A stretch of DNA of 64,000 bases from an uncultured Oscillibacter sp. (GTDB taxonomy: Bacteria > Bacillota > Clostridia > Oscillospirales > Oscillospiraceae). Positions 42,576-51,127 of the stretch are shown here, one piece after another. The translations under genes were made by a program, and so were the position numbers. Each line of letters begins with the position of its first letter. Position 1 is the first letter of the stretch. Below the pieces are notes generated by a model. It saw only the letters and a list, made by a program, of their open reading frames with translations, was not told the origin of the DNA and did not search any database. The stretch covers positions 1-64,000 of the forward strand of contig CAKTMK010000002.1 in assembly GCA_934574045.1 (NCBI GenBank). The letters are read 5' to 3'.

Positions 42576-43867
42576 TGCTTCTCCTCCTTTGCAGATCGGT
42601 CCCGCGCCGCCACGGAGCGGGCGTGGCCCTCCAGCCCCTCCTGACGGGCAAAGCGCTGGATCTGGGGCGAGACGGCCTGAAGCGCCTCCTGCGAATAGTA
42701 AAGAAAGCTGGAGCGCTTTACAAAGTCGTCCACCCCCAGCGGGCTGGAAAACCGGGCGGACCCGGCGGTGGGCAGCGTGTGGTTCGGCCCGGCAAAATAA
42801 TCGCCCAGCGCCTCCGGCGCGCTGCGGCCCAGAAAGACGCTGCCCGCGCTGCGGATGCGGGGCAGCAGGGCAAACGGCTCGTCCACACACAGCTCCAGAT
42901 GCTCCGGCGCGATGCGGTTGGCGGCCTCCACCGCCTTTTCCAGCGAATCGGTGACGATGATCTTTCCGTTGCGGTCGATGGACTCCCGGGCCACATCCCG
43001 GCGGGGCAGCGTCTCGAGCTGGACCTCCAGCTCGTCCCGGACGGCCTCAGCCAGCGCGCGGCTGTCCGTCACCAGCACGGCGGAAGCCAGCGCGTCGTGC
43101 TCCGCCTGGCTGAGCATGTCCGCCGCCACCCATTTCGGGTCGGACTTTCCGTCCGCCAGCACCAGAATCTCGCTGGGACCGGCGATCATATCAATGCTGA
43201 CAAGGCCGAACACCTTCCGCTTTGCCGCGGCCACATAAACGCCGCCGGGGCCGACGATCTTGTCCACCTTCGGCACGCTCTGGGTGCCGTATGCCATGGC
43301 GGCCACGGCCTGCGCACCGCCGCACTTGAGGATCTTCGTCACGCCCGCCAGCTTTGCCGCGGCCAGCGCCGCCGGGGCGATGGTCCCGTCCGGCGCGGGG
43401 GGCGTGGCCATAATGATCTCCCGCACGCCCGCCAGCTTCGCCGGGATCACGTCCATCAGCACCGTGGAGGGGAACGCCGTGGGCGTTCCCGGTACGCACA
43501 CGCCCACGGATTCGATGGGCGTGTACCGCTGGCCCATGACCACGCCGGGCTGCTCCGCCAGCACAAAACCCTCGTGCCGCTGGCGGCTGTGGAACGCGCG
43601 GATGTTGTCCGCGGCCTGACGCAGCGTCTCCAGCAGCGCCGGGTCCACCTGCGCCCACGCCGCGTCCAGCTCCTCCTCCGTTACGAACAGGCCGTCCAGC
43701 TCCGCGCCGTCAAACTGCTTCTCATACCGGCGCAGCGCCGCGTCGCCCTCCGTCCGCACGGCGGCGAGGACCGCGTCCACCGCCGCGTTCACATCCTCCT
43801 CCGCCAGAATGGCGCGGGTCAGGATGTCTGCGTCGGACACCTTGTCAAATTCAAAGAGCCGGATCAT
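42572..43867 (-). CDS. hisD: Histidinol dehydrogenase
   Basis: HisD oxidises histidinol to histidine in two NAD-dependent steps using zinc. It has 431 residues. Signature segments are [95 protein letters not shown] and [19 protein letters not shown] at 43867 overlaps the hisZG stop by 4 bases. Confidence 0.97.
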   Translation of the reverse strand: MIRLFEFDKVSDADILTRAILAEEDVNAAVDAVLAAVRTEGDAALRRYEKQFDGAELDGLFVTEEELDAAWAQVDPALLETLRQAADNIRAFHSRQRHEGFVLAEQPGVVMGQRYTPIESVGVCVPGTPTAFPSTVLMDVIPAKLAGVREIIMATPPAPDGTIAPAALAAAKLAGVTKILKCGGAQAVAAMAYGTQSVPKVDKIVGPGGVYVAAAKRKVFGLVSIDMIAGPSEILVLADGKSDPKWVAADMLSQAEHDALASAVLVTDSRALAEAVRDELEVQLETLPRRDVARESIDRNGKIIVTDSLEKAVEAANRIAPEHLELCVDEPFALLPRIRSAGSVFLGRSAPEALGDYFAGPNHTLPTAGSARFSSPLGVDDFVKRSSFLYYSQEALQAVSPQIQRFARQEGLEGHARSVAARDRSAKEEKQ

Positions 43868-45453
43868 GCTCCCGTCACCTCCGCGAGCTTTTGCAGCAGC
43901 GCTGCGATCTCCTGATTTTTGAACTGATAGCTGGCCTTGTTGGCGATGAACCGGGCGGAGATGGGCATGAACTCCTCGATCACCCGCAGGTCGTTTTCCT
44001 TCAGGGTGGTGCCGGTCTCCACGATGTCCACGATCACGTCGCTCAAGCCCAGAATGGGGGCCAGCTCGATGGAGCCGTTGAGCTTGATGATGTCGATGTC
44101 CCGGCCCCGTCCGGCGTAAAACGCCTTGGCGATGTTGACGAATTTGGTGGCCACCCGCAGCGTCCGGCCCGGGTCGTCGGCAAAGTCCTTCGGCCCCGCC
44201 ACGCACATCCGGCACTTTCCAAGCCCCGTGTCCAGAAGCTCGTACACATCCGCGCCGGACTCCTGCAAAATGTCCTTGCCCACGATGCCGATGTCCGCCG
44301 CGCCGTGCTCCACGTAGATGGCCACGTCGCTGGGCTTGACGAGGAAGTAGCGGATGCCCGCCTCCGGGTTCTCCACCACCAGCTTCCGGCTGTCGGCATA
44401 GCCCTCGGGGCAGCCGTAGCCCACACCGGAGAGAAGGTCGTACACCTTGTCGCCCAGCCGTCCCTTGGGCAGGGCCACGTTGAGCATCACTCGCTTCGCG
44501 CCCGAGCGCTCCACCGGCGGCTCCGGCGCCTCCAGCCGCCGCAGCTCGTCCAGATACAGGGCAAAGCCAACGGCCCGCGCCCCCGGCGTGAACTGCTCGG
44601 CCAGCGGGTCGTACCGTCCGCCCCGGAGGAACGGCCGGGGGATGCCCGCCACATAGCCCTGAAACACCACGCCGTTATAATAGCTGATGTCGTTTGCGAG
44701 AGAGAGGTCCAGCTGGAGCCGCCGGGCGTGGCCGCAGCTCTCCAGCCTGCGGCAGACCGCCTCCAGCTCCTCCAGCGCCGCGCCCATGGAGGGGTTGAGC
44801 GCCATGGGCGCCGCCTTTTTCAGCACGTCCTCCCACGGCCCGACCAGTCCGATCAGGGAGCACAGCGCGTCCGTCCCCTGCCGGGGCAGGCCCGCCCCGG
44901 CGGCCAGCTTCTGAAGCTCGTGGGCGTTTTTATCCCGGATGCAGGCCAGCAGCCGGGGACGCACCGCCTCCGATGCGCCCACCGCGTCCAGCAGTCCCGT
45001 CACAAAGCCCATGTGGCTCAGCTCCAGAATGAAGTCCGGCCCCGCCAGGGCAAGGCTGTCCAGCGCGAGGGAGAGGACCTCCGCCTCGGCGGCGGTGTCG
45101 ATGGCGCCGATGTACTCCAAACCCGTCTGGCTGATCTCGCGGAAGGTGTGGCTCTCCTGACTGGGGCGGTAGACGTTTTCCGTGTAGTAATACCGCCGGC
45201 ACTCCCCCGGCGCGGGCTGGGCGCTCTTGGCGATGGAGAGCGTCACGTCCGGCTTCATGGCCAGCAGCCGTCCGTCCAGATCGGTGAAGGTGATGACCTG
45301 CTCGCTGGACAGGAAGCGGCGGTACTCCTGATACAGGCCGTATTCCTCGAACCGGCCCATATGATACTTGCTGCACCCCGCCTTTTCATACAGCAGCCGC
45401 AGCCGCAGCGTCAGCAGCTCCTGCGGATTCAGGATCCCCAATTCCAGCTCCAT
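43864..45453 (-). CDS. hisZG: HisZ-HisG fusion: ATP phosphoribosyltransferase regulatory and catalytic parts in one chain
   Basis: This enzyme starts histidine synthesis by joining ATP and PRPP. The 529-residue chain combines what are normally two genes. Residues 1 to about 315 are HisZ, a histidyl-tRNA synthetase-like regulator (GRFEEYGLYQEYRRF, FTDLDGRLLAMKPDVTLSIA, TFREISQTGLEYIGA). Residues 322-529 are a short-form HisG (LNVALPKGRLGDKVYDLL, ADIGIVGKDILQESGADVYE, DIVETGTTLKENDLRV). Short HisG has no regulatory domain and needs HisZ for activity, so a covalent link is sensible. The joint is EAPEPPVERSGAKR. ATG at 45453 has GGGGGGA upstream. Confidence 0.93.
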   Translation of the reverse strand: MELELGILNPQELLTLRLRLLYEKAGCSKYHMGRFEEYGLYQEYRRFLSSEQVITFTDLDGRLLAMKPDVTLSIAKSAQPAPGECRRYYYTENVYRPSQESHTFREISQTGLEYIGAIDTAAEAEVLSLALDSLALAGPDFILELSHMGFVTGLLDAVGASEAVRPRLLACIRDKNAHELQKLAAGAGLPRQGTDALCSLIGLVGPWEDVLKKAAPMALNPSMGAALEELEAVCRRLESCGHARRLQLDLSLANDISYYNGVVFQGYVAGIPRPFLRGGRYDPLAEQFTPGARAVGFALYLDELRRLEAPEPPVERSGAKRVMLNVALPKGRLGDKVYDLLSGVGYGCPEGYADSRKLVVENPEAGIRYFLVKPSDVAIYVEHGAADIGIVGKDILQESGADVYELLDTGLGKCRMCVAGPKDFADDPGRTLRVATKFVNIAKAFYAGRGRDIDIIKLNGSIELAPILGLSDVIVDIVETGTTLKENDLRVIEEFMPISARFIANKASYQFKNQEIAALLQKLAEVTGA

Positions 45454-45496
45454 GTCCGGTCCCCCCGTACCCCGCCTGCGGCGGATTGATACGGTT

Positions 45497-45525
45497 ATCA
45501 TACTTCAATCTGTTAACAAAGTAAA
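45497..45525 (-). promoter_or_regulatory. Promoter of the histidine operon
   Basis: On the minus strand, TTTACT (45520-45525) and TATGAT (45497-45502) are 17 bases apart, giving a short leader of about 37 bases with no room for a T-box. Confidence 0.82.
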
Positions 45526-45532
45526 GTGTTAA
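45513..45532. promoter_or_regulatory. Palindromic operator over the his promoter
   Basis: TTAACA (45513-45518) and TGTTAA (45527-45532) form a perfect inverted repeat with an 8-base spacer and cover the -35 hexamer. It is a candidate site for a histidine-responsive repressor such as the TrpR-like YerC/HisR family, an assignment from context only. Confidence 0.62.
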
Positions 45533-45671
45533 TTTTGTAATGCGTCAAATTCGGTTTTTTGCACAAACTGAACGACGGCATTTCGACGCGTTCCGTCAGA
45601 ATTTCCCATCCCCGCAGGGACGGTCCATCCGGCCCGGAGCCGCGGACGGAGCCGGCGGCTCCGCGCCCCAG

Positions 45672-46622
45672 TCAGCGCAGGAGCAGCATCAGATATACCG
45701 CATATCCGCCCAGCAGAGCGAATCCCTGCCAGCGGTAAAACCGCCCGGTGGCCAGCGGCGGCAGCATGGAGATCGCCCCCGCCAGCAGGCAGGCGGGCAG
45801 ATCCAGCACGTTGGTCTGCCTCCCGATGGCAAGACGGCCGTCGGATAGGGCCGCGCACACCGGCAGGATCAGCGTCAGGTCGATCACGTTGGCTCCCACG
45901 ATGTTGCCGATGGACATGGACGCTTCCTTTTTCACGATGGCCGTCAGGGTGGTGACCAGCTCCGGCAGCGACGTGCCCACCGCCACCAGCGTCACGCCGA
46001 TGACGCTGGCGGGAACGCCCAGCGCCAGAGCAAGGCGGCTGCCGTGGTCCACCAGAAGCTGGGACCCCACGATGATCCCCGCCAGTCCCGCGGTGAACAT
46101 CCCCAGCCGGAGCGCCGCCTGACACCGGGAGCATTTTACCCGCCGGGGCGCGTCCGCCGCGGCGCGGCTGCGGGCCGCGTCCCGCAGGTTGTTGGCGAGA
46201 TAGAGCGCGAAAACAGCCAGCAGGATCAGCCCCTGCCCCAGCGGCAGCGCCCCGCCCCGGCACAAAATGGTCAGCGCCGCCGCCCCGGTCAGCATCAGCA
46301 CCGCCTTGGCGGGAAACTGCCTGCGGTCCACCGGCGAGGGGATGCAGACGAGGCTGATGCCCATGATAAGCCCCAGATTCGCCGTCACGGACCCCACCGC
46401 GTTGCCGATGGCCAGATCCACCTCCCCCTCCAGCACGCCGGTGACGGACACCGTCAGCTCCGGCAGCGTGGTGGCAAGGGAGACCACCGTGGCCCCCACG
46501 ATGAACCGGGGCACACCGGAAACCTCCGCGATCCAGACCGCCCCGTCCAAAAACCAGTCCCCGCCCTTGACGATCAGGACCAGACCCAGCAGAAAACAGA
46601 TGCCCGCCGTGAAAAGCTCCAC
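45672..46622 (-). CDS. Calcium/sodium antiporter (CaCA family, YrbG-like)
   Basis: A 316-residue membrane exchanger with the two inverted alpha-repeats of the CaCA family: TVVSLATTLPELTVSVTG followed by DLAIGNAVGSVTANLGL, and TLVAVGTSLPELVTTLTA followed by SIGNIVGANVIDLTLIL. About ten membrane helices are visible. A CSRCQ pair lies in the cytosolic loop between the halves. It probably exports Ca2+ in exchange for Na+, which fits an organism that builds a Na+ gradient. The two-gene neighbourhood does not refine this. Confidence 0.92.
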   Translation of the reverse strand: MELFTAGICFLLGLVLIVKGGDWFLDGAVWIAEVSGVPRFIVGATVVSLATTLPELTVSVTGVLEGEVDLAIGNAVGSVTANLGLIMGISLVCIPSPVDRRQFPAKAVLMLTGAAALTILCRGGALPLGQGLILLAVFALYLANNLRDAARSRAAADAPRRVKCSRCQAALRLGMFTAGLAGIIVGSQLLVDHGSRLALALGVPASVIGVTLVAVGTSLPELVTTLTAIVKKEASMSIGNIVGANVIDLTLILPVCAALSDGRLAIGRQTNVLDLPACLLAGAISMLPPLATGRFYRWQGFALLGGYAVYLMLLLR

Positions 46623-46735
46623 ACATCCCGCTCCTTTCCTGCGTGCGCCGCGGCGCGCGCTTCGTTTTCTCAGGATATGCGCTGGCCGCGCGGAATAGTC
46701 CGTCCACCGGCGGGCGGCTCAGCCGCCCGGCCCGC

Positions 46736-47863
46736 TCAGCCCTTCTCCGGGGTCCACGCACCGGGGACCAGATTTTTCTCCAGCACCGCCCGGCCGTCCG
46801 CCGTCCGGCCCGCCGGGACGAAGCCGTACCGCCCGAAAAAGCGCAGCGCGGCGTCGTTCTTCGGCTCCGCGGCAATGCGCAGGCGCTCGCGCCCAAGCGC
46901 CCGGAAGTGCAGCACCGCCTGCCCCAGAAGCTGAACGCCCAGCCCTTGGCCCCGGTGGGCCGCGTCCATGCAATACAGGGCGATCCAGCCGATCCTCTGC
47001 GCGGCGTCCTTTTCGTCGTTCAGCTCCAGAACGCCCGCCGGGACCTCCTCCAGATACGCGGCCAATACGGACCGCTCCGCCGCCTCCCGCAGCAGCGTCT
47101 CCCCGTCAAAGAGGCGGCGCTCCCCGGCGGCGGCCCAGCACTCCCGGACGCAGGCGGTCAGCAGCTCCGCCTGCTCCGGCAGGGACAGGGGCCGGAAATA
47201 CAGCCCCGGCTGCACGCCGTTGGGCCGCTTGAGATCCTTCACGCTCTCGTTCAATGCCTGAAGATGGCGGTTGTCGTCCCGGTAGAGCACGCGGAACGCC
47301 CCGTTTTCATATTCCACCTTGGACACGGCGGTGTTGTCGCCGTGGGGCGAGGTCCCGATCTCGCTGAGGGCGCGGCCCTCCATCGCGCCCAGCGCCAGCC
47401 GCAGCGCGCAGCCGTGGGAGAATACGGCCACGGTCCGGCCGTCGTTTTCCTCCGCGATGCGCGCCAGCGCGGCCATCACCCGGTCCCGGACGGTCTCCAT
47501 GCTCTCCGCGCCCTCCTCGTGCCACAGGTCGGGCCGGACGGTGAACCGCTCCAGATTTTCCGCGTCAGCCCGGGCGATCTCGCCCCACGTCTTTCCCTCC
47601 CAGCCGCCAACGCAGATCTCCCGCAGGCCGCTGCACTTGTGAATGGGCAGGCCGTGCGTGGCGGCGACGGCTCCCGCCGTGACGCAGGTGCGGGTCAGGT
47701 CGCTGGCGTACACCGCGTCGATGTGCTCGCCGCGGAAGCGCTCCGCCAGCGCGGCGATCTGCCGGTAGCCCCAGTCGGTGATCCGGCTGTCGTGCTGTCC
47801 CTGCGCGATGCGGTAAAGATTTCCCTCCGCCTCGGCGTGGCGGATCAGGTACATGGTAGTCAT
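46736..47863 (-). CDS. Histidine phosphatase-GNAT acetyltransferase fusion
   Basis: A 375-residue protein with two enzyme domains. Residues 1 to about 195 are a phosphoglycerate-mutase-like histidine phosphatase (MYLIRHAEAEGNLYRIAQG with the catalytic His, YASDLTRTCVTAGAVA, VAVFSHGCALRLALGAME with the second His). Residues about 215-375 are a GNAT N-acetyltransferase (IGWIALYCMDAAHRGQGLGVQLLGQAV holds the acetyl-CoA loop, cited here in part). Substrates of either part are unknown. ATG at 47863 has GAGGAG upstream. A strong promoter lies at 47895-47923. Confidence 0.9.
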   Translation of the reverse strand: MTTMYLIRHAEAEGNLYRIAQGQHDSRITDWGYRQIAALAERFRGEHIDAVYASDLTRTCVTAGAVAATHGLPIHKCSGLREICVGGWEGKTWGEIARADAENLERFTVRPDLWHEEGAESMETVRDRVMAALARIAEENDGRTVAVFSHGCALRLALGAMEGRALSEIGTSPHGDNTAVSKVEYENGAFRVLYRDDNRHLQALNESVKDLKRPNGVQPGLYFRPLSLPEQAELLTACVRECWAAAGERRLFDGETLLREAAERSVLAAYLEEVPAGVLELNDEKDAAQRIGWIALYCMDAAHRGQGLGVQLLGQAVLHFRALGRERLRIAAEPKNDAALRFFGRYGFVPAGRTADGRAVLEKNLVPGAWTPEKG

Positions 47864-47894
47864 GGCGTCTCCTCTTTTCTGATGATTCCCATTC

Positions 47895-47923
47895 ATTATA
47901 TAAAACCCGGCGGTATTTGGCAA
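47895..47923 (-). promoter_or_regulatory. Promoter of the phosphatase-GNAT gene
   Basis: On the minus strand, TTGCCA (47918-47923) and a perfect TATAAT (47895-47900) are 17 bases apart. Confidence 0.88.
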
Positions 47924-47991
47924 ATCAAATCGTGCATAAGCCCATCCGCCGGGGAGATACTAGCGCCAGACCGAAAAAGGAGTGACTTGAG

Positions 47992-48174
47992 ATGGTAAAG
48001 AGCTGCGCCAGATTCTGGTTTGGCCTTGGCGCCGGGATGGCAGCGGGCGCCCTGTTGGGAATGATGATGCCCTGCGGAAAGACCACGATGAAAACGCAGG
48101 TGGGGAAAAGCATCCAGAAGCTGGGTGCCGCCGTGGATCATACCGTGGACAACCTCGTTTCCAACATGAGATGA
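47992..48174 (+). CDS. Small YtxH-like membrane protein
   Basis: A 60-residue protein with a single Gly-rich membrane helix (FWFGLGAGMAAGALLGMMM) followed by a short soluble tail (KTQVGKSIQKLGAAVDHTVD). This layout resembles YtxH-type small envelope stress proteins, though it is too short for a firm call. A strong ribosome site (AAAGGAG) lies 9 bases upstream of the ATG, and a terminator overlaps the stop. It is a single-gene transcript between two divergent or convergent neighbours. Confidence 0.78.
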   Translation: MVKSCARFWFGLGAGMAAGALLGMMMPCGKTTMKTQVGKSIQKLGAAVDHTVDNLVSNMR

Positions 48175-48208
48175 GAAAAGCGCGGAGACAGAAGTCTCCG
48201 CGCTTTTC
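48175..48208. terminator. Bidirectional terminator after the YtxH-like gene
   Basis: A perfect 15-bp stem (48175-48189 with 48194-48208) has AAAA on one side and TTTT on the other inside its base. It serves both the small gene and the convergent ABC ATPase gene. Confidence 0.88.
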
Positions 48209-48213
48209 CGCGC

Positions 48214-48786
48214 TCACGGGAGGGATACGATCCGCGCGTCCAGCCCCTCCGCGTCGGACCGGTCGTGGGTCACCAGCAGAACGGTCCGGCCCGCCGTCCG
48301 GCGGCGGATACATTCGATGGCGCGGGCGCGGCTGGCGCCGTCCAGCCCGGTAAACGGCTCGTCCAGCACCAGAAAATCAAAGGGGACGCTCAGCGCCCGG
48401 GCCAGCGCCAGCCGCCGCCGCATCCCGCCGGAATACTCCCCGGCGGGCTTTCCGGCCGCGCCGTCCAGTCCCAGCTCCGCCAGCAGCTCCGCCGCCTTGG
48501 CCGGATCAAAGCCGCGGCCCAGCACGAAGCGGAGATTTCCCTCCGCGTCCAGACGGTCCAGCAGCCGGTCCTCCTGAAACACGGCGGAGAGACGCGCGCC
48601 CTCAAGGCCCGTCACCGTGCCGCCGTCCGCCCGCTCCAGCCCCAGCAGGATGCGTGTCATGGTGGTCTTTCCCGCGCCGGAGGGAGCCATCAGGCAGGTG
48701 ACGCCCGGCTCCAGCGTCAAGCTCACGTTCCGCAGCACGTCCGTCCCGCCGAAGGACTTGGACACGCCGCGCAGATCGACCGTCAT
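48214..48786 (-). CDS. ABC transporter ATP-binding protein (SsuB/TauB-like)
   Basis: A compact 190-residue ATPase. Walker A is APSGAGKTT, the Q loop is AVFQEDRLLDRLDAEGN, the signature is YSGGMRRRLALARAL, Walker B is FLVLDEPFTGLDG, and the switch His is in LLVTHDRSDAE. Its start overlaps the permease stop by 4 bases. It is shorter than typical nitrate/taurine-type ATPases (about 250) because the C-terminal part is missing, but all catalytic motifs are intact. Confidence 0.92.
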   Translation of the reverse strand: MTVDLRGVSKSFGGTDVLRNVSLTLEPGVTCLMAPSGAGKTTMTRILLGLERADGGTVTGLEGARLSAVFQEDRLLDRLDAEGNLRFVLGRGFDPAKAAELLAELGLDGAAGKPAGEYSGGMRRRLALARALSVPFDFLVLDEPFTGLDGASRARAIECIRRRTAGRTVLLVTHDRSDAEGLDARIVSLP

Positions 48787-49556
48787 CGGCGCTCCCTCCG
48801 TTTCTCCAGCCGGTCCAGCGCCAGCGTGGTCAGCCGTTCCATAGCGGCGGCCGCCGCCACGATGCTCACCGTCCACGCGAACAGCTCCGGCGTCTCCAGA
48901 TAGATCTTGGCGTGATACAGCCCCTCGCCCACCGTTCCGGCGGGCAGGCCGATGACCTCCGCCGCCGCGCCGGACTTCCAGCAAAGGCCCATGCCCAGCG
49001 AGCAGGCCGACCGCAGCCACGGCAGCACCTGTGGGATGTAAAGGTCCCGCAGCCGCCGCAGCAGCGGCACGCGGAACACCCGCGCCATCTCCAGAAGCTG
49101 CGGGTCCGTGCGCCCGGCCCCCTCCAGCAGGTTGAGATAGATCACGGGAAAGGCCATCAGCGCCGAGATGAACACGGACAGCCGCCGGGACGGCAGCCAC
49201 ACCAGCGCCAGAATGATGAACGACACCACCGGCACCGCCTTCACCGCCGCCACCAGCGGGTGCAGCAGCGTCCGGACGGCCCGGTACCGGGCGGAGAGGG
49301 CGGCCAGCGCCGCCCCGGCGGTTAGCGCCGCCAGAAAGCCGCACAGGATGCGCCCCGCGGAGCGGGCCAGCGTCTGCCAGTACTCCGCCGTGGCCGCCAT
49401 GCGCCCCAGACAGAGCAGCACCTCCGCCGGGGAGGGCAGCAGCAGCCGCTGTCCCAGCGCCCACGACGCCGCTTGCCACACCGCCAGCCAGACCAGCGCG
49501 GCCCACAGCCGCGCCGGTCCCCGGCCCGGTGCGTTACGCGCTGAAGTAGAAGTCAT
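48783..49556 (-). CDS. ABC transporter permease (SsuC/TauC-like)
   Basis: A 257-residue permease with about six membrane segments and the EAA loop ARVFRVPLLRRLRDLYIPQV. The N-terminus (RLWAALVWLAVWQAASWALG) and LLLPSPAEVLLCLGRMA match the sulfonate/nitrate/taurine permease family. The ATG at 49556 lies inside the end of the binding-protein gene (23-base overlap), which implies tight coupling. It is Arg/Ala-rich. Confidence 0.88.
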   Translation of the reverse strand: MTSTSARNAPGRGPARLWAALVWLAVWQAASWALGQRLLLPSPAEVLLCLGRMAATAEYWQTLARSAGRILCGFLAALTAGAALAALSARYRAVRTLLHPLVAAVKAVPVVSFIILALVWLPSRRLSVFISALMAFPVIYLNLLEGAGRTDPQLLEMARVFRVPLLRRLRDLYIPQVLPWLRSACSLGMGLCWKSGAAAEVIGLPAGTVGEGLYHAKIYLETPELFAWTVSIVAAAAAMERLTTLALDRLEKRRERR

Positions 49557-50625
49557 CTTCCGGCAGCGTGCCGCCCACGGCCTGCGGATTCTGCTCATAG
49601 AGCACGGAGAGATATCCGGAGAGCCGCTGGTGCATCTCCTCCCCCGTCAGGCACACGATGTTGCAGGCGGGCAGCGCCTTTTCCGCCACCGCCGCGTCCA
49701 CGATGCCGTAGGACCCGATCAGCTCCGCCGCCGCGGCGGTGTTGGCGTTCACCCAGTCCACGGACGCGGCGTAATCCTGCAAAAACGCCTCCACCGCACT
49801 GGGGTTCTTCTCCACCGCGTCCCGCCGGGCCACGATCACGCCGGTAATCAGGCCGGAGCCGTTGTCCAGCCGGTCCCACTCCTCGGTGAGATCCAGCGCC
49901 ACCCGCAGGCCCTCCAGCTTGCTCTGGGCCACGGTGACGAAGGGCTGGGGCAGCAGCGCTACCGACGCCGCGCCGGAGGCCAGCGCCGCCACGCACTCGC
50001 TGTGCTCGCTCTTCCAGTCGATGGTCACGTCCCGGTCCGGGTCCACCCCGTTCTGCTCCAGCAGATACCGCAATGCGTACTCCGGCGTGGAGCCTTTTCC
50101 GGAGGCGGCCACGGTCATGCCCTTCAGGTCGGCCAGGGACTGCACCGCGTTGCCGTTCTCCACGATATAGAGGACGCCCAGCGTGTTCACCGCCAGCACC
50201 TCCACCTGTCCCTCCGTCTTGCCGTACAGCACGGCGGCGAGATTGGCCGGGACGCAGGCCATGTCCAGCTCGCCCTGAATGAGCTTGGGCGTCACCTCGT
50301 CGGGCGAGGCGGCCAGCGTGAAGCTGTATACGTTCTGGGACTTCAGGGCAGCGGGGGCATCCCCGCTCTCCTCCGGCCGGGATTCGGAGCTGAGCAGCGC
50401 GGCTGTGCGCGCGTCGTTCTCCTCCATCAGCTTGACAAGGCCCATGGCCGTCGGCCCCTTCAGCGCGGCCACGGAGAAGTGGGCGGACTCGGCAGGCTCC
50501 TCCGCAGCGGACGACGCGGCGGGGGCGGAGGACGACGCGGCGGGCGCGCCGGCGCCGCCGCAGGCGGCAAGGCTCAGCGTCATGGCCGCGGCCATCAGCA
50601 GCGCGGCGAGAGATCTTTTTTTCAT
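49534..50625 (-). CDS. ABC transporter substrate-binding lipoprotein (TauA/NMT1-like)
   Basis: A 363-residue binding protein with a lipoprotein signal (KRSLAALLMAAAMTLSLAAC) and an Ala/Ser/Pro spacer. The binding domain resembles the COG0715 group (FSVAALKGPTAMGLVKLME, QGELDMACVPANLAAVLYG, LADLKGMTVAASGKGSTPEY). The ligand is unknown: sulfonates, thiamin precursors, nitrate and aromatic acids are all transported by relatives. It follows a TM1266-like regulator gene and shares its leader. Confidence 0.88.
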   Translation of the reverse strand: MKKRSLAALLMAAAMTLSLAACGGAGAPAASSSAPAASSAAEEPAESAHFSVAALKGPTAMGLVKLMEENDARTAALLSSESRPEESGDAPAALKSQNVYSFTLAASPDEVTPKLIQGELDMACVPANLAAVLYGKTEGQVEVLAVNTLGVLYIVENGNAVQSLADLKGMTVAASGKGSTPEYALRYLLEQNGVDPDRDVTIDWKSEHSECVAALASGAASVALLPQPFVTVAQSKLEGLRVALDLTEEWDRLDNGSGLITGVIVARRDAVEKNPSAVEAFLQDYAASVDWVNANTAAAAELIGSYGIVDAAVAEKALPACNIVCLTGEEMHQRLSGYLSVLYEQNPQAVGGTLPEDDFYFSA

Positions 50626-50644
50626 ATTCGGTTCCTCTTTTCGA

Positions 50645-50917
50645 TCAGTTTTCCCGGTCCGCCGACTTTTCCGCCGGAGCATAGACCGTTTTTGCGCTGA
50701 CGCCCTCCAGCCGCCCGATCTTGCCGGACAGGGCGGAGGTCACCTCCTGCGGCGCGTCCACCGCCACGGAGATGATGTTGACGCCCCGCTTCGGATACGG
50801 AACGCCCATGCGTCCGATGATATACTGCCCAAATTCGTGCAGAAGTCCGTTGAGCCGCTCCACGGAATCCGGCTCCCGGACCAGAATGGCGATGACCGCC
50901 ACCCGGCTCTCCTCCAT
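50645..50917 (-). CDS. TM1266-like small regulator (iron-only hydrogenase system regulator family)
   Basis: A 90-residue protein with the ACT-like/ferredoxin-like fold of the TM1266 family: VAVIAILVREPDSVERLNGL, YIIGRMGVPYPKRGVNIISV and SALSGKIGRLEGVSAKTVY. Relatives are encoded near [FeFe]-hydrogenase maturation genes, but none is visible here; the partner is an importer. It may bind a small ligand and control the transporter or its expression. AAAGGAGG precedes the ATG. It is the first gene after a structured leader. Confidence 0.82.
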   Translation of the reverse strand: MEESRVAVIAILVREPDSVERLNGLLHEFGQYIIGRMGVPYPKRGVNIISVAVDAPQEVTSALSGKIGRLEGVSAKTVYAPAEKSADREN

Positions 50918-50949
50918 CAAGGGTCCTCCTTTCGCAGTCTCCGCGCGGC

Positions 50950-50984
50950 AAAAAGCTCCCCTCCGCCCGCAGACGGAGGGGAGC
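50950..50984 (-). terminator. Intrinsic terminator inside the leader of the TM1266-ABC operon
   Basis: GCTCCCCTCCG (50955-50965) pairs perfectly with 50974-50984, and on the minus strand the stem is followed by five T. It lies between the promoter and the first gene, so it can only be an attenuator. Confidence 0.85.
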
Positions 50985-51121
50985 GCGCACGCACAGCGGC
51001 GCGCGGAAAACCGCGCGCAGAGCCTCCGTCTTCCGGCTGGGAACGCGTCCTCGCCGCTCAGATGAGTCCATATTGGTTTCGTTTGGGCCTGCGGCCAGTC
51101 AGAGCGCATCTTCCCGCCCGC
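50985..51121 (-). promoter_or_regulatory. Structured leader RNA, candidate riboswitch of unknown class
   Basis: Between the promoter and the attenuator, the minus-strand RNA can form an outer helix (GGGAA, 51111-51115, with UUCCC, 51039-51043) enclosing GCUC/GAGC, a UGGCC-GCA-GGCC hairpin and a CCA-AUA-UGG hairpin. A separate perfect 8-bp hairpin lies at 50999-51018. This multi-branched layout before a terminator is typical of riboswitches. I could not match it to a class I know. Confidence 0.6.
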
Positions 51122-51127
51122 AGGGAA

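Noticed and set aside
46712..46728. GGGCGGCT-C-AGCCGCCC palindrome between the exchanger and phosphatase-GNAT genes as a terminator
   Set aside because: The stem is perfect but no T tract follows on either strand, and the loop is a single base unless inner pairs open. The evidence is too weak to list.
48214..49506. A 430-residue minus-strand protein ending in the ABC ATPase
   Set aside because: The first 240 residues are the permease gene read in another frame. The real ATPase starts at 48786 with an ATGA overlap.
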